Assembly: GCA_947625845.1 (NCBI GenBank)
Contig: CANQQB010000005.1
Location: forward strand, 1-64,000
Direction: 5' to 3'
Source: an uncultured Oscillospiraceae bacterium
Lineage (GTDB): Bacteria > Bacillota > Clostridia > Oscillospirales > Oscillospiraceae
Length of the DNA: 64,000 nucleotides
Each line of letters starts with the position of its first letter. Position 1 is the stretch's first letter. Shown here piece by piece: positions 20,794-29,700 of this stretch. The notes under the pieces are model-generated. The model made no database searches. It had not been told where the DNA came from and worked only from the letters and a program-made list of their open reading frames with translations. The translations under genes were made by a program, and so were the position numbers.

Positions 20794-20831
20794 CGGGGGA
20801 GCTCGAGGGGGGAGCCCGCCTCGAATGGGAA
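20794..20831. repeat. Dispersed repeat GGGGGAGCTCGAGGGGGGAGCCCGCCTCGAATGGGAA
   Basis: Near-identical to 26876-26916. Confidence 0.65.
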
Positions 20832-20853
20832 ATGATAAAGAGAAAGGTTTTTT

Positions 20854-22146
20854 ATGAGCGAGAGACAGATGCAGGCCGCGATCATAGCCCTGGCCGTTTT
20901 GTGGTTTATCACGTTCCTGCGGACGAAGACTGGCAGATGGCTGCGCAAGGCGGTCAAACGGACGCTGGTGGAGGCGGTGTATTACGCGCTGTGGCTCCTG
21001 CCCCGAGACAAAGATCTGGTCCTGTTCACGGCGGAGGAGGGCAACAGCTTTTCCGGCAACCCGAAGTATCTTTTTTTCCAGGCGCAGAAGTACGAAAACC
21101 TGCGCTGCGTGTGGGTCACGAAGAACCCCGAGGTGTGCAAGACCGTCCAGGCGCTGGGCTATGAGGCATGCATGCTCCAAAGCCCCCGTGGCCGTTGGCT
21201 CCAGCTCCGGGCCGGCACGCTTATCCACACCAACTCCCTGAAGGAGGAATTTGACTACGTACTGGCGGCCGGCGCGGTGAGCGTCAACACCTGGCACGGG
21301 GTAGGCCTGAAGCGGGTGTGGTACCGCAACCCCAACGCCTTTTCCGGCAAGTGGATGGCGGCGCCCCCGTCGCTGCGGCGGAGCTACAATCTGCGCTGGG
21401 CCGGCCTGAACGCCGCGCGGGAGAATTATTTCATCAGCACCAGCGAGGAAGTGAGCGCCTACTATCCCGCCACCTACAACGTCCCGGCCGACCACGTGCT
21501 TGACCTGGGGCAGGCCCGCAACGACGTGTTTTTCGACGACAGCCTGGAGGAGGGCCGGCTTCCCGAGCCGTTCAAAAAGGGTAAGGTCATCCTGTACATG
21601 CCCACCTACCGGGCCTATAACGTGCGCAAGCAGGGACCGGAGAGCGTGGGCAGCGCCATCGACTTTGAAAAGCTGTCCGCCATGCTGAAAAAATACGGTT
21701 ACACCTTTGTGGTGAAGCAGCACCGTTTCAACACCGGCGGCGAGGACAGGACCCAAAAATACGACAACATCGTGGACATCTCCGAGCTGAACTACGCGCT
21801 GGACCCGCAGATGCTTTTGAAGTACACCGACGTGCTGGTCACGGACTATTCCAGCTGCTATACGGATTTTTTGCTTCTGGACCGGCCGGTGGTGTTTTAT
21901 TGCTACGACATGGAGTATTATCTGTCCAAGTGGGACTTCAACTTTGCTTACGACTACGTGACCCCAGGCCCCCGCGCCTTTTATTCCGACCAGCTCATCG
22001 CCGAGCTTGAAAAGCTCTTACAGGGCCGGGACGAATACGAATCGGAGCGCCAGCGGGTCAAGCGGGTGTTCTATTCCCCGGAAAATCAGGGACCCGTGGC
22101 GGCGAAGCAGATGGACTACATCGTCAAGAATATCATGAAGAGGTGA
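20854..22146 (+). CDS. CDP-glycerol glycerophosphotransferase family protein (TagF/TarF-like)
   Basis: NTWHGVGLKRVW, KGKVILYMPTYR, VVKQHRF, YTDVLVTDYSSCYTDFLLLDRPVVFYCYDMEYY. Confidence 0.92.
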   Translation: MSERQMQAAIIALAVLWFITFLRTKTGRWLRKAVKRTLVEAVYYALWLLPRDKDLVLFTAEEGNSFSGNPKYLFFQAQKYENLRCVWVTKNPEVCKTVQALGYEACMLQSPRGRWLQLRAGTLIHTNSLKEEFDYVLAAGAVSVNTWHGVGLKRVWYRNPNAFSGKWMAAPPSLRRSYNLRWAGLNAARENYFISTSEEVSAYYPATYNVPADHVLDLGQARNDVFFDDSLEEGRLPEPFKKGKVILYMPTYRAYNVRKQGPESVGSAIDFEKLSAMLKKYGYTFVVKQHRFNTGGEDRTQKYDNIVDISELNYALDPQMLLKYTDVLVTDYSSCYTDFLLLDRPVVFYCYDMEYYLSKWDFNFAYDYVTPGPRAFYSDQLIAELEKLLQGRDEYESERQRVKRVFYSPENQGPVAAKQMDYIVKNIMKR

Positions 22147-22153
22147 CAAACAA

Positions 22154-22837
22154 GTGTACAGCGTAGTGATCCTGGCCGGCGGCACCGGCAGCCGGATGCA
22201 CCGGGAGGTACCGAAGCAGTTTTTGGCCCTGGCGGGCAAGCCCATGATCCTGCACACCCTGGAGCGCCTGGAGCGCATCGACCGGGTAGGCGAGGTGGTG
22301 GTGGCCTGCCACAGCCAGTATAAGGACCTGCTGAAAATGCACATCGCGGCTTATATGCTGAAAAAGCCCTATACGATCGTGGACGGTGGCGAGACCCGCC
22401 AGCAGTCTGCCTATCTTGGCGTCAGCGCGGCCAAATATGAGGACATCATCATCCATGAGGCTGCCCGGCCGTTCGTGACCACCGGGGAGTTTCAGGCGCT
22501 GATGGATTGCGACGCGCCCAGCGCCACCTACGGTCTGGACATCCCCTTCACCGTCTCCGTGCAAAAGGGCGGCATGATCGCCGGCATTTTGGAGCGGGAC
22601 AGTCTGGTGAACATCCAGCTTCCCCAGAAGCTCAAGCGCACGCCGCTGCTGGCCGCCTACGAAAAGGCGGCAAAGGACGGGCTCGTCTTCACCGAGGACA
22701 CCAGCCTTCTTTACCACTACACCAACGCTCCGATCCGGGTCCTGCCGGGCACGCCCAACAACATCAAGGTCACCGACTCCGTGGACCTGATAGCCGGCGA
22801 AGCGATATACAGAGAGTACATTGTCGGGAGGGACTGA
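22154..22837 (+). CDS. IspD/TarI-family cytidylyltransferase, probable D-ribitol-5-phosphate cytidylyltransferase
   Basis: VVILAGGTGSRMHREVPKQFLALAGKPMILHTLERLE; teichoic-acid context and adjacent SDR. Confidence 0.85.
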   Translation: MYSVVILAGGTGSRMHREVPKQFLALAGKPMILHTLERLERIDRVGEVVVACHSQYKDLLKMHIAAYMLKKPYTIVDGGETRQQSAYLGVSAAKYEDIIIHEAARPFVTTGEFQALMDCDAPSATYGLDIPFTVSVQKGGMIAGILERDSLVNIQLPQKLKRTPLLAAYEKAAKDGLVFTEDTSLLYHYTNAPIRVLPGTPNNIKVTDSVDLIAGEAIYREYIVGRD

Positions 22838-22840
22838 CGG

Positions 22841-23545
22841 ATGAGGACATGCATCATTACCGGTGCGGGCAGCGGCATCGGCCGCGCGGCGGCCATAGCC
22901 GTGGCGGCGGCAGGCGAGTATGAATACCTGGCGCTGATCGGCCGGTCGATGGATAAGCTGGAGGAGACGAAGAGCCGCATGCAGACCGCCTCCCAGGTGG
23001 AGCTTTTCGCCTTCGATCTGGCGGACCTGGAGGCCATCCCGGCGCTGGTGAAGGACATCTATGAAAAGACCGGGGAGATCACCTGCCTTTTGAACATCGC
23101 CGGCTATACGGACCCCCAGCCCCTTCTGACCACCTCTCTGGAGAGCATGCGCCTTACCTATGAGACGAACGTGTTCGCGCCGTTCATGCTGATACGGGAG
23201 TGCGCCCGGTACATGCGCCTGAACCGGGACGGGGCAAAGATACTGAACGTGGCGTCCACGGCGGGCATCACCCCCCGTCCCGGCTGGCTGAGCTACGCTT
23301 CCAGCAAGGCGGCGGTGGTGAGCATGTCCGAGACGCTGGCGGAGGAGCTGGCGGAGTACGGCATCCGTGTCTACTGCATCTCCCCCGGCCGGTGCGCCAC
23401 GGCCCTGCGCCGGAAGCTGGCCCCCAACGAGGACCAGTCGAAGATCATGCAGCCTGAGGACGTGGGCCGCATCATATGCACCCTTGTCTCCCGGAGCGAG
23501 CACTGTCTGGATGGGCAGAACATCATCGTCCGCAAGAAGCTATGA
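22841..23545 (+). CDS. SDR family oxidoreductase, possible ribulose-5-phosphate reductase partner
   Basis: CIITGAGSGIGRAAAIAV; YASSKAAVVSMSETLAEEL. Confidence 0.85.
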   Translation: MRTCIITGAGSGIGRAAAIAVAAAGEYEYLALIGRSMDKLEETKSRMQTASQVELFAFDLADLEAIPALVKDIYEKTGEITCLLNIAGYTDPQPLLTTSLESMRLTYETNVFAPFMLIRECARYMRLNRDGAKILNVASTAGITPRPGWLSYASSKAAVVSMSETLAEELAEYGIRVYCISPGRCATALRRKLAPNEDQSKIMQPEDVGRIICTLVSRSEHCLDGQNIIVRKKL

Positions 23546-24375
23546 GCGGGAGCAAGAGCGCGGGTGCCAAAAAGCCCGGCCTCATCAAGAGGCTTGGCCT
23601 TGCCCGCACCGCCAAAACACTGAAACGCTACCAGTTCCTCTTTGAGGAACTGGTAAAACGTGATTTTAAAAAGAAATATAAGCGCACCGTTCTGGGCATG
23701 GGCTGGAGCATCCTGGCCCCGCTGCTGCAATTGCTGGTGATGGCCATGGTGTTCACCCGCCTTCTGGGGAAGGACACGCCCCACTTTGTCATCTACATGT
23801 TCTGCGGCAACCTGGTTTTCACGTTCTTCAAGGACGCCACCAAGGGCGGCATGGGCACCATCATGGAAAACGCCGGCATCTTCACCAAGGTGAACGTGCC
23901 CAAGTACCTGTTCCTGCTGTCCCGGAACGTGCAGGCCCTCATAAACTTCGGCCTCATCCTGGTGGTGTTCTTTGTCTTTGTGGCCTTTGACGGCCTTCCC
24001 TTCACCTGGAAGTTCCTGTGCCTTATCTACCCCATATGCGGCCTGACGATCTTCAACATCGGCGTAGGGCTGATTTTGTCGGCGCTGTACGTCTTTTTCC
24101 GGGACACCCAGTACCTCTACGACGTGTTCACCCAGCTTTTGATGTACATGTCGGCCATCTTCTACCCCGTGACCCGCTTCCCGGAGCAGATCCAGCGGCT
24201 GTTCCTCATCAATCCGGTGTATGTGTTCATCCGCTATTTCCGGCTGATCGTGATAGACTCGGCGGTGCCCAGCCTGGCCTACCACATGCTGATTTTGGCG
24301 GACGTGGCGGTGGTGCTTGTCATCGGCTGCGCCATTTACAAAAAGTGCAACACCGAATTTTTATACTATGTGTGA
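23542..24375 (+). CDS. Polysaccharide/teichoic acid ABC transporter permease (TagG/Wzm-like)
   Basis: FEELVKRDFKKKYKRTVLGMGWSILAPLLQLLVMAMVF; ATGA overlap with SDR stop. Confidence 0.9.
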   Translation: MSGSKSAGAKKPGLIKRLGLARTAKTLKRYQFLFEELVKRDFKKKYKRTVLGMGWSILAPLLQLLVMAMVFTRLLGKDTPHFVIYMFCGNLVFTFFKDATKGGMGTIMENAGIFTKVNVPKYLFLLSRNVQALINFGLILVVFFVFVAFDGLPFTWKFLCLIYPICGLTIFNIGVGLILSALYVFFRDTQYLYDVFTQLLMYMSAIFYPVTRFPEQIQRLFLINPVYVFIRYFRLIVIDSAVPSLAYHMLILADVAVVLVIGCAIYKKCNTEFLYYV

Positions 24376-24387
24376 GGGTGGACTGAT

Positions 24388-25464
24388 ATGAGCATACTGG
24401 AAGTACGCGGCGTGTCCATCCGCTATATCTCCGGGGATTTCAAGAACATCGGCCTGAAAGAGTACGTCATGCGCCGCCTGACCCACAACTACCACGTGAC
24501 GGAGTTCTGGGCAGACAAGGACGTGTCCTTCACCCTGGACAAGGGGGAGATGCTGGGCATCATCGGCAGCAACGGCGCGGGTAAGAGCACGCTTTTGAAG
24601 GCCGTGTCCGGCATCATGGAGCCCACGGAGGGCACGGTGAAGCGCAAGGGCAACATCGCGGCCCTTCTGGAGCTGGCCAGCGGCTTTGACAAGGAGCTGA
24701 CCGTCCGGGAGAACACCTATCTGCGCGGCGCCATGCTGGGGTATACCCGCAAATTCATGGACGGCGCCTATGACGAGATCATCCAATTCGCGGAGCTGGA
24801 GGACTTTCAGGACCGTCCCTTCAAGCAGCTGTCCAGCGGCATGAAGAGCCGCCTGGCCTTTTCCATCGCCTCCATGGTCCAGCCGGACATCCTCATATTG
24901 GACGAGGTACTCTCGGTTGGCGACGGAGCCTTTCGCGCCCGGAGCGAGGCCAAGATGCGCCAGATCATCGCCGGCGGCGCGGCCACCATTCTGGTGTCCC
25001 ACTCTCTGACCCAGGTCCGGCAGCTTTGCACCAAGGTCCTGTGGCTGGAAAAGGGCCAGCAGATCGCCTTGGGGGACACGGCGGTGCTGTGCAGCCTATA
25101 CCAGCAGTTTTTGGACAAGACCCTGAAGCTGGACGGAGCCAAAAAGGCGTGGGAGTGGCTCCACGGCCATTACGACTGTCTCGTCGTTGGCGCGGGATCC
25201 TATGGCGCGTCTTTTGCCCGGGAGACGGCGGACCGGGGCTGCACATGCCTGGTGATAGACGGGCAGGACCTACAGGAGGGCCACGGCGACGGGAAGAAAA
25301 AGAACGACCCGCCGGCCCCGGAGGACCTCCGGGTGAAGGAGCTTCTGAAAGGAATCCCCACCGTGCGCGGCGTGAGCTATGAGACGCTGGCGAACGCCTT
25401 TCCCGGTATCGCGGACAAGGTGATTTTTGAACCCACCGCCGCCGGCGCAGGAAGCGAGACATGA
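24388..25464 (+). CDS. Polysaccharide/teichoic acid ABC transporter ATP-binding protein (TagH/Wzt-like) with C-terminal Rossmann-like extension
   Basis: Walker A GSNGAGKST, signature LSSGMKSRLAFSIA, LILDEVLSVGD; C-term HYDCLVVGAGSYGASFARETADRGCTCLVIDGQ. Confidence 0.9.
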   Translation: MSILEVRGVSIRYISGDFKNIGLKEYVMRRLTHNYHVTEFWADKDVSFTLDKGEMLGIIGSNGAGKSTLLKAVSGIMEPTEGTVKRKGNIAALLELASGFDKELTVRENTYLRGAMLGYTRKFMDGAYDEIIQFAELEDFQDRPFKQLSSGMKSRLAFSIASMVQPDILILDEVLSVGDGAFRARSEAKMRQIIAGGAATILVSHSLTQVRQLCTKVLWLEKGQQIALGDTAVLCSLYQQFLDKTLKLDGAKKAWEWLHGHYDCLVVGAGSYGASFARETADRGCTCLVIDGQDLQEGHGDGKKKNDPPAPEDLRVKELLKGIPTVRGVSYETLANAFPGIADKVIFEPTAAGAGSET

Positions 25465-26849
25465 TAAGAGAAAACCAGAAGATACTGAATAATCTGCACG
25501 TGCTCAGCGACGGCGCGATCCTTTTCCTGTCCTTCCCGCTGGCCTACTGGTTCCGGTTCACCGTCCTGCACGGAGTGGCGCTGATCCCACTTGGCAGCTA
25601 CGTGCTGATGGGTGCGGTGTACACGGTCGCGCAGCTTTTCACCTACGCCGCCTTCGGCCTTTACCAGAGCTACCGCCGGGCAAGTCTTGGCCGGGAGCTG
25701 AAGCGCCTGTGGGAGGCCACGGCCCTGGTCATGGCGGTGCTGCTGGGCTGGATGTTCCTGGACAAGCGCATGGTGAACTACTCCCGCGGTCTGCTGGCCG
25801 TGGCGTTCGTGCTGAGCGGCGGGATATTGAGCCTAAAGCGCTGCGTCCTGCGCGGCGCGCTGCACAAGGCCCGCAGCGAGGGGTACAACCAGAAGCACGT
25901 GCTGCTGGTCGGCGGCGGACCCCTGGCGCAGAAATACCTGCGGGAGATACAGGCCGAGAGGGAGCTGGGCTATAACGCCCTGGGCTACGTGTCCGAGGAG
26001 GACGAGAACAACGGTCTTCGCCGCCTTGGTGGCTTTGGGGAGCTTGCCCGGCTCTTGGACGAGACCGCCCCGGACGAGGTGGTGGCCGCTCTGGAGCCCG
26101 CGGACGTGTGGCGCATGCCGAAGATCATCACCTTGTGCAACCAGGCCGGCGTGCGGCTTTATATCATCCCCTTTTACGAGGAATACATGTCCCCCAACCC
26201 CCAGATCGACTCTCTGGACGGCATCCCCCTGATGAACATCCGGTACATCCCGCTGGACAGTTGGGTGAACGCGTTCGTCAAGCGCGCGGAGGATATTATC
26301 GGTTCCGCGCTGTTGCTGCTGCTGCTGTCGCCTGTGATGCTGGTGTGCGCCATTGGGGTGAAGCTATCCTCCCCCGGCCCGGTGATCTTCAAGCAGGAGC
26401 GGGTAGGCAAGGACAACAAACCCTTCACCATGTACAAATTCCGCTCCATGCGCGCCAACGACCGGGAGCAGGACGGCTGGAGCGGCCAGGCGGACGACCG
26501 GCGCACGAAATTCGGCGCGATTTTGCGCAAGTGTTCTCTGGACGAGCTTCCCCAGCTCTGGAACGTGCTGAAGGGGGACATGAGCCTGGTAGGCCCCCGG
26601 CCGGAGGTACCCCACTTCGTGGAGAAGTTCCGTGGTGAGGTACCCATGTACATGGTCAAGCACCAGGTCCGTCCCGGCATGACCGGCTGGGCACAGGTCC
26701 ACGACCTGCGGGGGGACACCTCCATCGAAAAGCGTGTCGAGCACGACATCTACTACATAGAGAACTGGAGCGTCTGGCTCGATATACAAATTTTGTTCCT
26801 GACGGTATTTGGCGGCAAGTTCATCAACGACGAGACGGGTGGGACTTAA
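25461..26849 (+). CDS. Exopolysaccharide polyprenyl glycosylphosphotransferase (WbaP/bacterial sugar transferase)
   Basis: GPVIFKQERVGKDNKPFTMYKFRSM...KCSLDELPQLWNVLKGDMSLVGPRPEVPHFV. Confidence 0.95.
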   Translation: MIRENQKILNNLHVLSDGAILFLSFPLAYWFRFTVLHGVALIPLGSYVLMGAVYTVAQLFTYAAFGLYQSYRRASLGRELKRLWEATALVMAVLLGWMFLDKRMVNYSRGLLAVAFVLSGGILSLKRCVLRGALHKARSEGYNQKHVLLVGGGPLAQKYLREIQAERELGYNALGYVSEEDENNGLRRLGGFGELARLLDETAPDEVVAALEPADVWRMPKIITLCNQAGVRLYIIPFYEEYMSPNPQIDSLDGIPLMNIRYIPLDSWVNAFVKRAEDIIGSALLLLLLSPVMLVCAIGVKLSSPGPVIFKQERVGKDNKPFTMYKFRSMRANDREQDGWSGQADDRRTKFGAILRKCSLDELPQLWNVLKGDMSLVGPRPEVPHFVEKFRGEVPMYMVKHQVRPGMTGWAQVHDLRGDTSIEKRVEHDIYYIENWSVWLDIQILFLTVFGGKFINDETGGT

Positions 26850-26875
26850 AAGACGCGGGACCGTACGTCAAGCAA

Positions 26876-26990
26876 GGGGGAGCTCGAGGGGGGCGGGAGC
26901 CCCGCCTCGAATAGGATCTGACGCCCCGCGCTTTGCGCGGCGAGCGTAGCGAGGACTTTTGCGCCGTTTACGGCGCGAAAGTACTGGCGT
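26876..26990. repeat. Composite hairpin-rich repeat between two copies of the WbaP 3' end
   Basis: Contains GGGGGAGCTCGAGG...GCCTCGAAT (cf. 20797) and GCGCCGTTTACGGCGC hairpin. Confidence 0.6.
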
Positions 26991-26995
26991 CATTA

Positions 26996-27070
26996 AGAAC
27001 TGGAGCGTCTGGCTCGATATACAAATATTGTTCCTGACGGTTTTTGGCGGCAAGTTCATCAACGACGAAA
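26996..27070 (+). pseudogene. Partial duplicate of the 3' end of the WbaP-like gene
   Basis: AGAACTGGAGCGTCTGGCTCGATATACAAAT.TTGTTCCTGACGGT.TTTGGCGGCAAGTTCATCAACGACGA matches 26761-26835 almost exactly. Confidence 0.9.
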
Positions 27071-27111
27071 TCGGCGCTTCGGAATAGGACGCGCCACAAA
27101 GGAGATAGGGT

Positions 27112-27825
27112 ATGAAAAAGGCAGCCATCGTCATTCTGGTGCTGGTGCTGATCGCGGTGATCGGCATGGAGGCGTTTTTATTCGTGGAGGTGAAGAACCT
27201 GGCGGGGGAGCGAGGCCTGTCCCTGGCCGAGCTCTTCACGGCTGGCCCTGCGGCCGCCGTGAGCGCGGCCAACACGCCGGAGCCCAAAAAGGAGTCGCCC
27301 ATCCTGACGCCCACGCCGGAACCCACCGCCACCCCGGAGCCCACGTCCACGCCGGAGCCCACCGCCACGGCGGAACCCACGCCGGAGCCCACGGCCGTGC
27401 CCACCCAGGGACCGCCTCCCACCATGGTACCGGTCACGCCCACCCCGGAGCCCACCCGCGTGCCCTCCCGTTCGGGAAGCTGCGCGTCCGAAACCGGCAC
27501 GCCCATGGACATCCTGGTGGACTGGTCCACGGAGGACCTTGGCGGCGGCACCACCCGCGTGACGATCACCGGCACGGTCAGCTCCTACAGCCTGAACATC
27601 GGCCGCACCACCGTGGACGTGACGTTAGGCGACCAGACCGCCAGCTATGACATCGGCCGGCTGCGGGTAGGGCAGAACGTGGAGACGAAGACGGACCTTT
27701 TCAAGATCACCATGGACGTGCCCACCGGCGGTGAATACCCCCTGACGGTGGACTGGAACTTCGGCGCGACCTACAGCGGCGTCCGCCTGGACAAGCTCAC
27801 GGCCACCGACACGGTGACGACCTGA
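27112..27825 (+). CDS. Secreted or membrane-anchored hypothetical protein with TPEP-rich linker
   Basis: N-terminal TM anchor; PTPEPTATPEPTSTPEPTATAEPTPEP linker; C-terminal beta-rich domain. Confidence 0.75.
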   Translation: MKKAAIVILVLVLIAVIGMEAFLFVEVKNLAGERGLSLAELFTAGPAAAVSAANTPEPKKESPILTPTPEPTATPEPTSTPEPTATAEPTPEPTAVPTQGPPPTMVPVTPTPEPTRVPSRSGSCASETGTPMDILVDWSTEDLGGGTTRVTITGTVSSYSLNIGRTTVDVTLGDQTASYDIGRLRVGQNVETKTDLFKITMDVPTGGEYPLTVDWNFGATYSGVRLDKLTATDTVTT

Positions 27826-27838
27826 GAAAAAGTACATA

Positions 27839-27873
27839 ACAAAGCCCGGGAACTTCTGTTCCCGGGCTTTTTG
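27839..27873 (+). terminator. Bidirectional-looking terminator
   Basis: AAAGCCCGGGAACTTCTGTTCCCGGGCTTTTTG. Confidence 0.85.
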
Positions 27874-27882
27874 CTATCGTCG

Positions 27883-28920
27883 TCACAGTATCTTCCTGAA
27901 CACCGGCAGCCGCCGCAGCACCCACTCCGTTGCGTACCCCAGCAGGAACGCCGCCAGCGCCACCGCCAGCACGCCGGGTATGATCCCGATGGTAAAGGGG
28001 TCAAAGTGCAGGTGCTTGTAAATAAGGCGTATGTAGGCCATGTGGATGAGATACACGCCGAAGGAATGTCTGTCGATATTCCCCAGCACCTTTCCCACGA
28101 CGCCGGTGCCGTCGGACCTGCTCTGGAAGAACCAGCCCGCCAACCCTCCGGCCTGGACGATGACCAGGGGGGAGGAATAGCCAAACAGCCCGTCCAGCGT
28201 GAGATGCCGCCATGTGGCGGCGAAGCTCACAACCGCTATCACCACCGTGGCCCCTATGAACGCCGCACCGTACGCCGCCCGCGGGAACCTCCCGCCCCAC
28301 CGGCGCAGCCAGTAGCCCAGCAGCAGCCAGAAGGGATAGATGCTGGACACGTGGATATAAAACCCGCACTGGATGTTCCATATCCCCAGCAGCGGCAGCA
28401 CCGCCTCGAACAGCGCGTACACCGCCAGCACATACAGCACGTCCTTCTCGTCCGCGCCGGCCGTGAACCTCTTGTATACCGGCAGCAGCAGGTACAGCCC
28501 CAGCAGGCAGTACAGATACCACATATGGGACCACCCGCCGCCGTTGAAGACCTCGTAAAGCCCCTCCAGCGCATGTTGCACGGTCCGCTGCTCGGGGTTA
28601 AAAATCATCTCCAGCGCCACGAACAGCACGCCGAACAGCACGATAGCCTTGACCACCCTGGCGATATACCCGGTGAACAGCCGCCGGTAGCCCACTTCCT
28701 TTTCCGCCGGCAGCAGCAGCGCCCCCGTCACCATCACGAAGCAGGGCACCGCCCACATCAGCTCGTTGGTCGCCGCCTGGAATCCGGCCACCAGAAAGTA
28801 GGTGTTGAGCCTGTCGCCGTACATCAACGTGGTGGAGTAGACCGTGTGCAGCAGCACGATGAACAGGCATGCCACGGCCCGCAGTTGGTCGAAGCCGTGC
28901 TGGCGTTGTTGCGAACCCAT
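27883..28920 (-). CDS. Acyltransferase family (acyltransferase 3/OafA-like) membrane protein
   Basis: FDQLRAVACLFIVLLHTVYS; many TM helices. Confidence 0.88.
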   Translation of the reverse strand: MGSQQRQHGFDQLRAVACLFIVLLHTVYSTTLMYGDRLNTYFLVAGFQAATNELMWAVPCFVMVTGALLLPAEKEVGYRRLFTGYIARVVKAIVLFGVLFVALEMIFNPEQRTVQHALEGLYEVFNGGGWSHMWYLYCLLGLYLLLPVYKRFTAGADEKDVLYVLAVYALFEAVLPLLGIWNIQCGFYIHVSSIYPFWLLLGYWLRRWGGRFPRAAYGAAFIGATVVIAVVSFAATWRHLTLDGLFGYSSPLVIVQAGGLAGWFFQSRSDGTGVVGKVLGNIDRHSFGVYLIHMAYIRLIYKHLHFDPFTIGIIPGVLAVALAAFLLGYATEWVLRRLPVFRKIL

Positions 28921-28935
28921 CGCCCGCGCGCGCCC

Positions 28936-29664
28936 TTACCAGAACAGCCCGTCGTCCAGACAGCCCTCGTCACCGCCGCCGCCGGACGCGCCGGTATCGG
29001 TCCCGCCGCCGCTGTTGTCGGCCGTCCATGTCCAGCCGCCGCCGTTGTCGGAGGAAGACCCGCCGCTGTTGTCCTCTCCGCCGGAGACGCTGGCGGTCAG
29101 GTCCGCCTCGGCCCTGGCCTGTTCAGCCTCGGCGGTATCCACTTTCTCGCCGGACTCCACGCTGGTGTACACCAGATAGGTCAGGCCATTCTCCTGCCGG
29201 CACAGCCTTGCGTTCTCCACGTCGGCGAAGTCCACGTCATGCACGGCGCTGCCGGTGTAGTTGGAGAAGACGAACTGGATGTCGTACAGCGTATCCTCCG
29301 CCGGCTCGAAGCACAGCACCGCCAGCGCCTCCTGCTCGAACAGCTCCCCGTCCTCCAGCAGGTTCAGCGACCACTCCGTCTGGCCGGCCGCGCGGATGTT
29401 GACGGACATGATGTCGCCCTCGGCGTCGTTGAAGAGCACCAGTTTCGCGCATTCCTCCGTCTCCTCGCCGATACGGGGCAGAGCGGCCAGCTCCTCCTCG
29501 GTCAGCTCGAAGACCTGGTCTTCCTCCTCGTCGACCGCCGCCGCGTCGGCTTCCCCGTCCGTTTCCCCGTCCGTTTCCCCGTCCGCGAAGGCGGCGCAGC
29601 CCAGGCCCAGCGCCATCGCCATAGCCAGCAGCATGGCCACCAGCTTCTTCACGTTCTTCTTCAT
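28936..29664 (-). CDS. Secreted hypothetical protein with Gly/Ser-rich tail ending GDEGCLDDGLFW
   Basis: Signal peptide MKKNVKKLVAMLLAMAMALGLGCAAFADG; no family recognised. Confidence 0.7.
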   Translation of the reverse strand: MKKNVKKLVAMLLAMAMALGLGCAAFADGETDGETDGEADAAAVDEEEDQVFELTEEELAALPRIGEETEECAKLVLFNDAEGDIMSVNIRAAGQTEWSLNLLEDGELFEQEALAVLCFEPAEDTLYDIQFVFSNYTGSAVHDVDFADVENARLCRQENGLTYLVYTSVESGEKVDTAEAEQARAEADLTASVSGGEDNSGGSSSDNGGGWTWTADNSGGGTDTGASGGGGDEGCLDDGLFW

Positions 29665-29700
29665 GGTCAAAACCCCTTTCTCTCTGCGCTTACGCATCGG

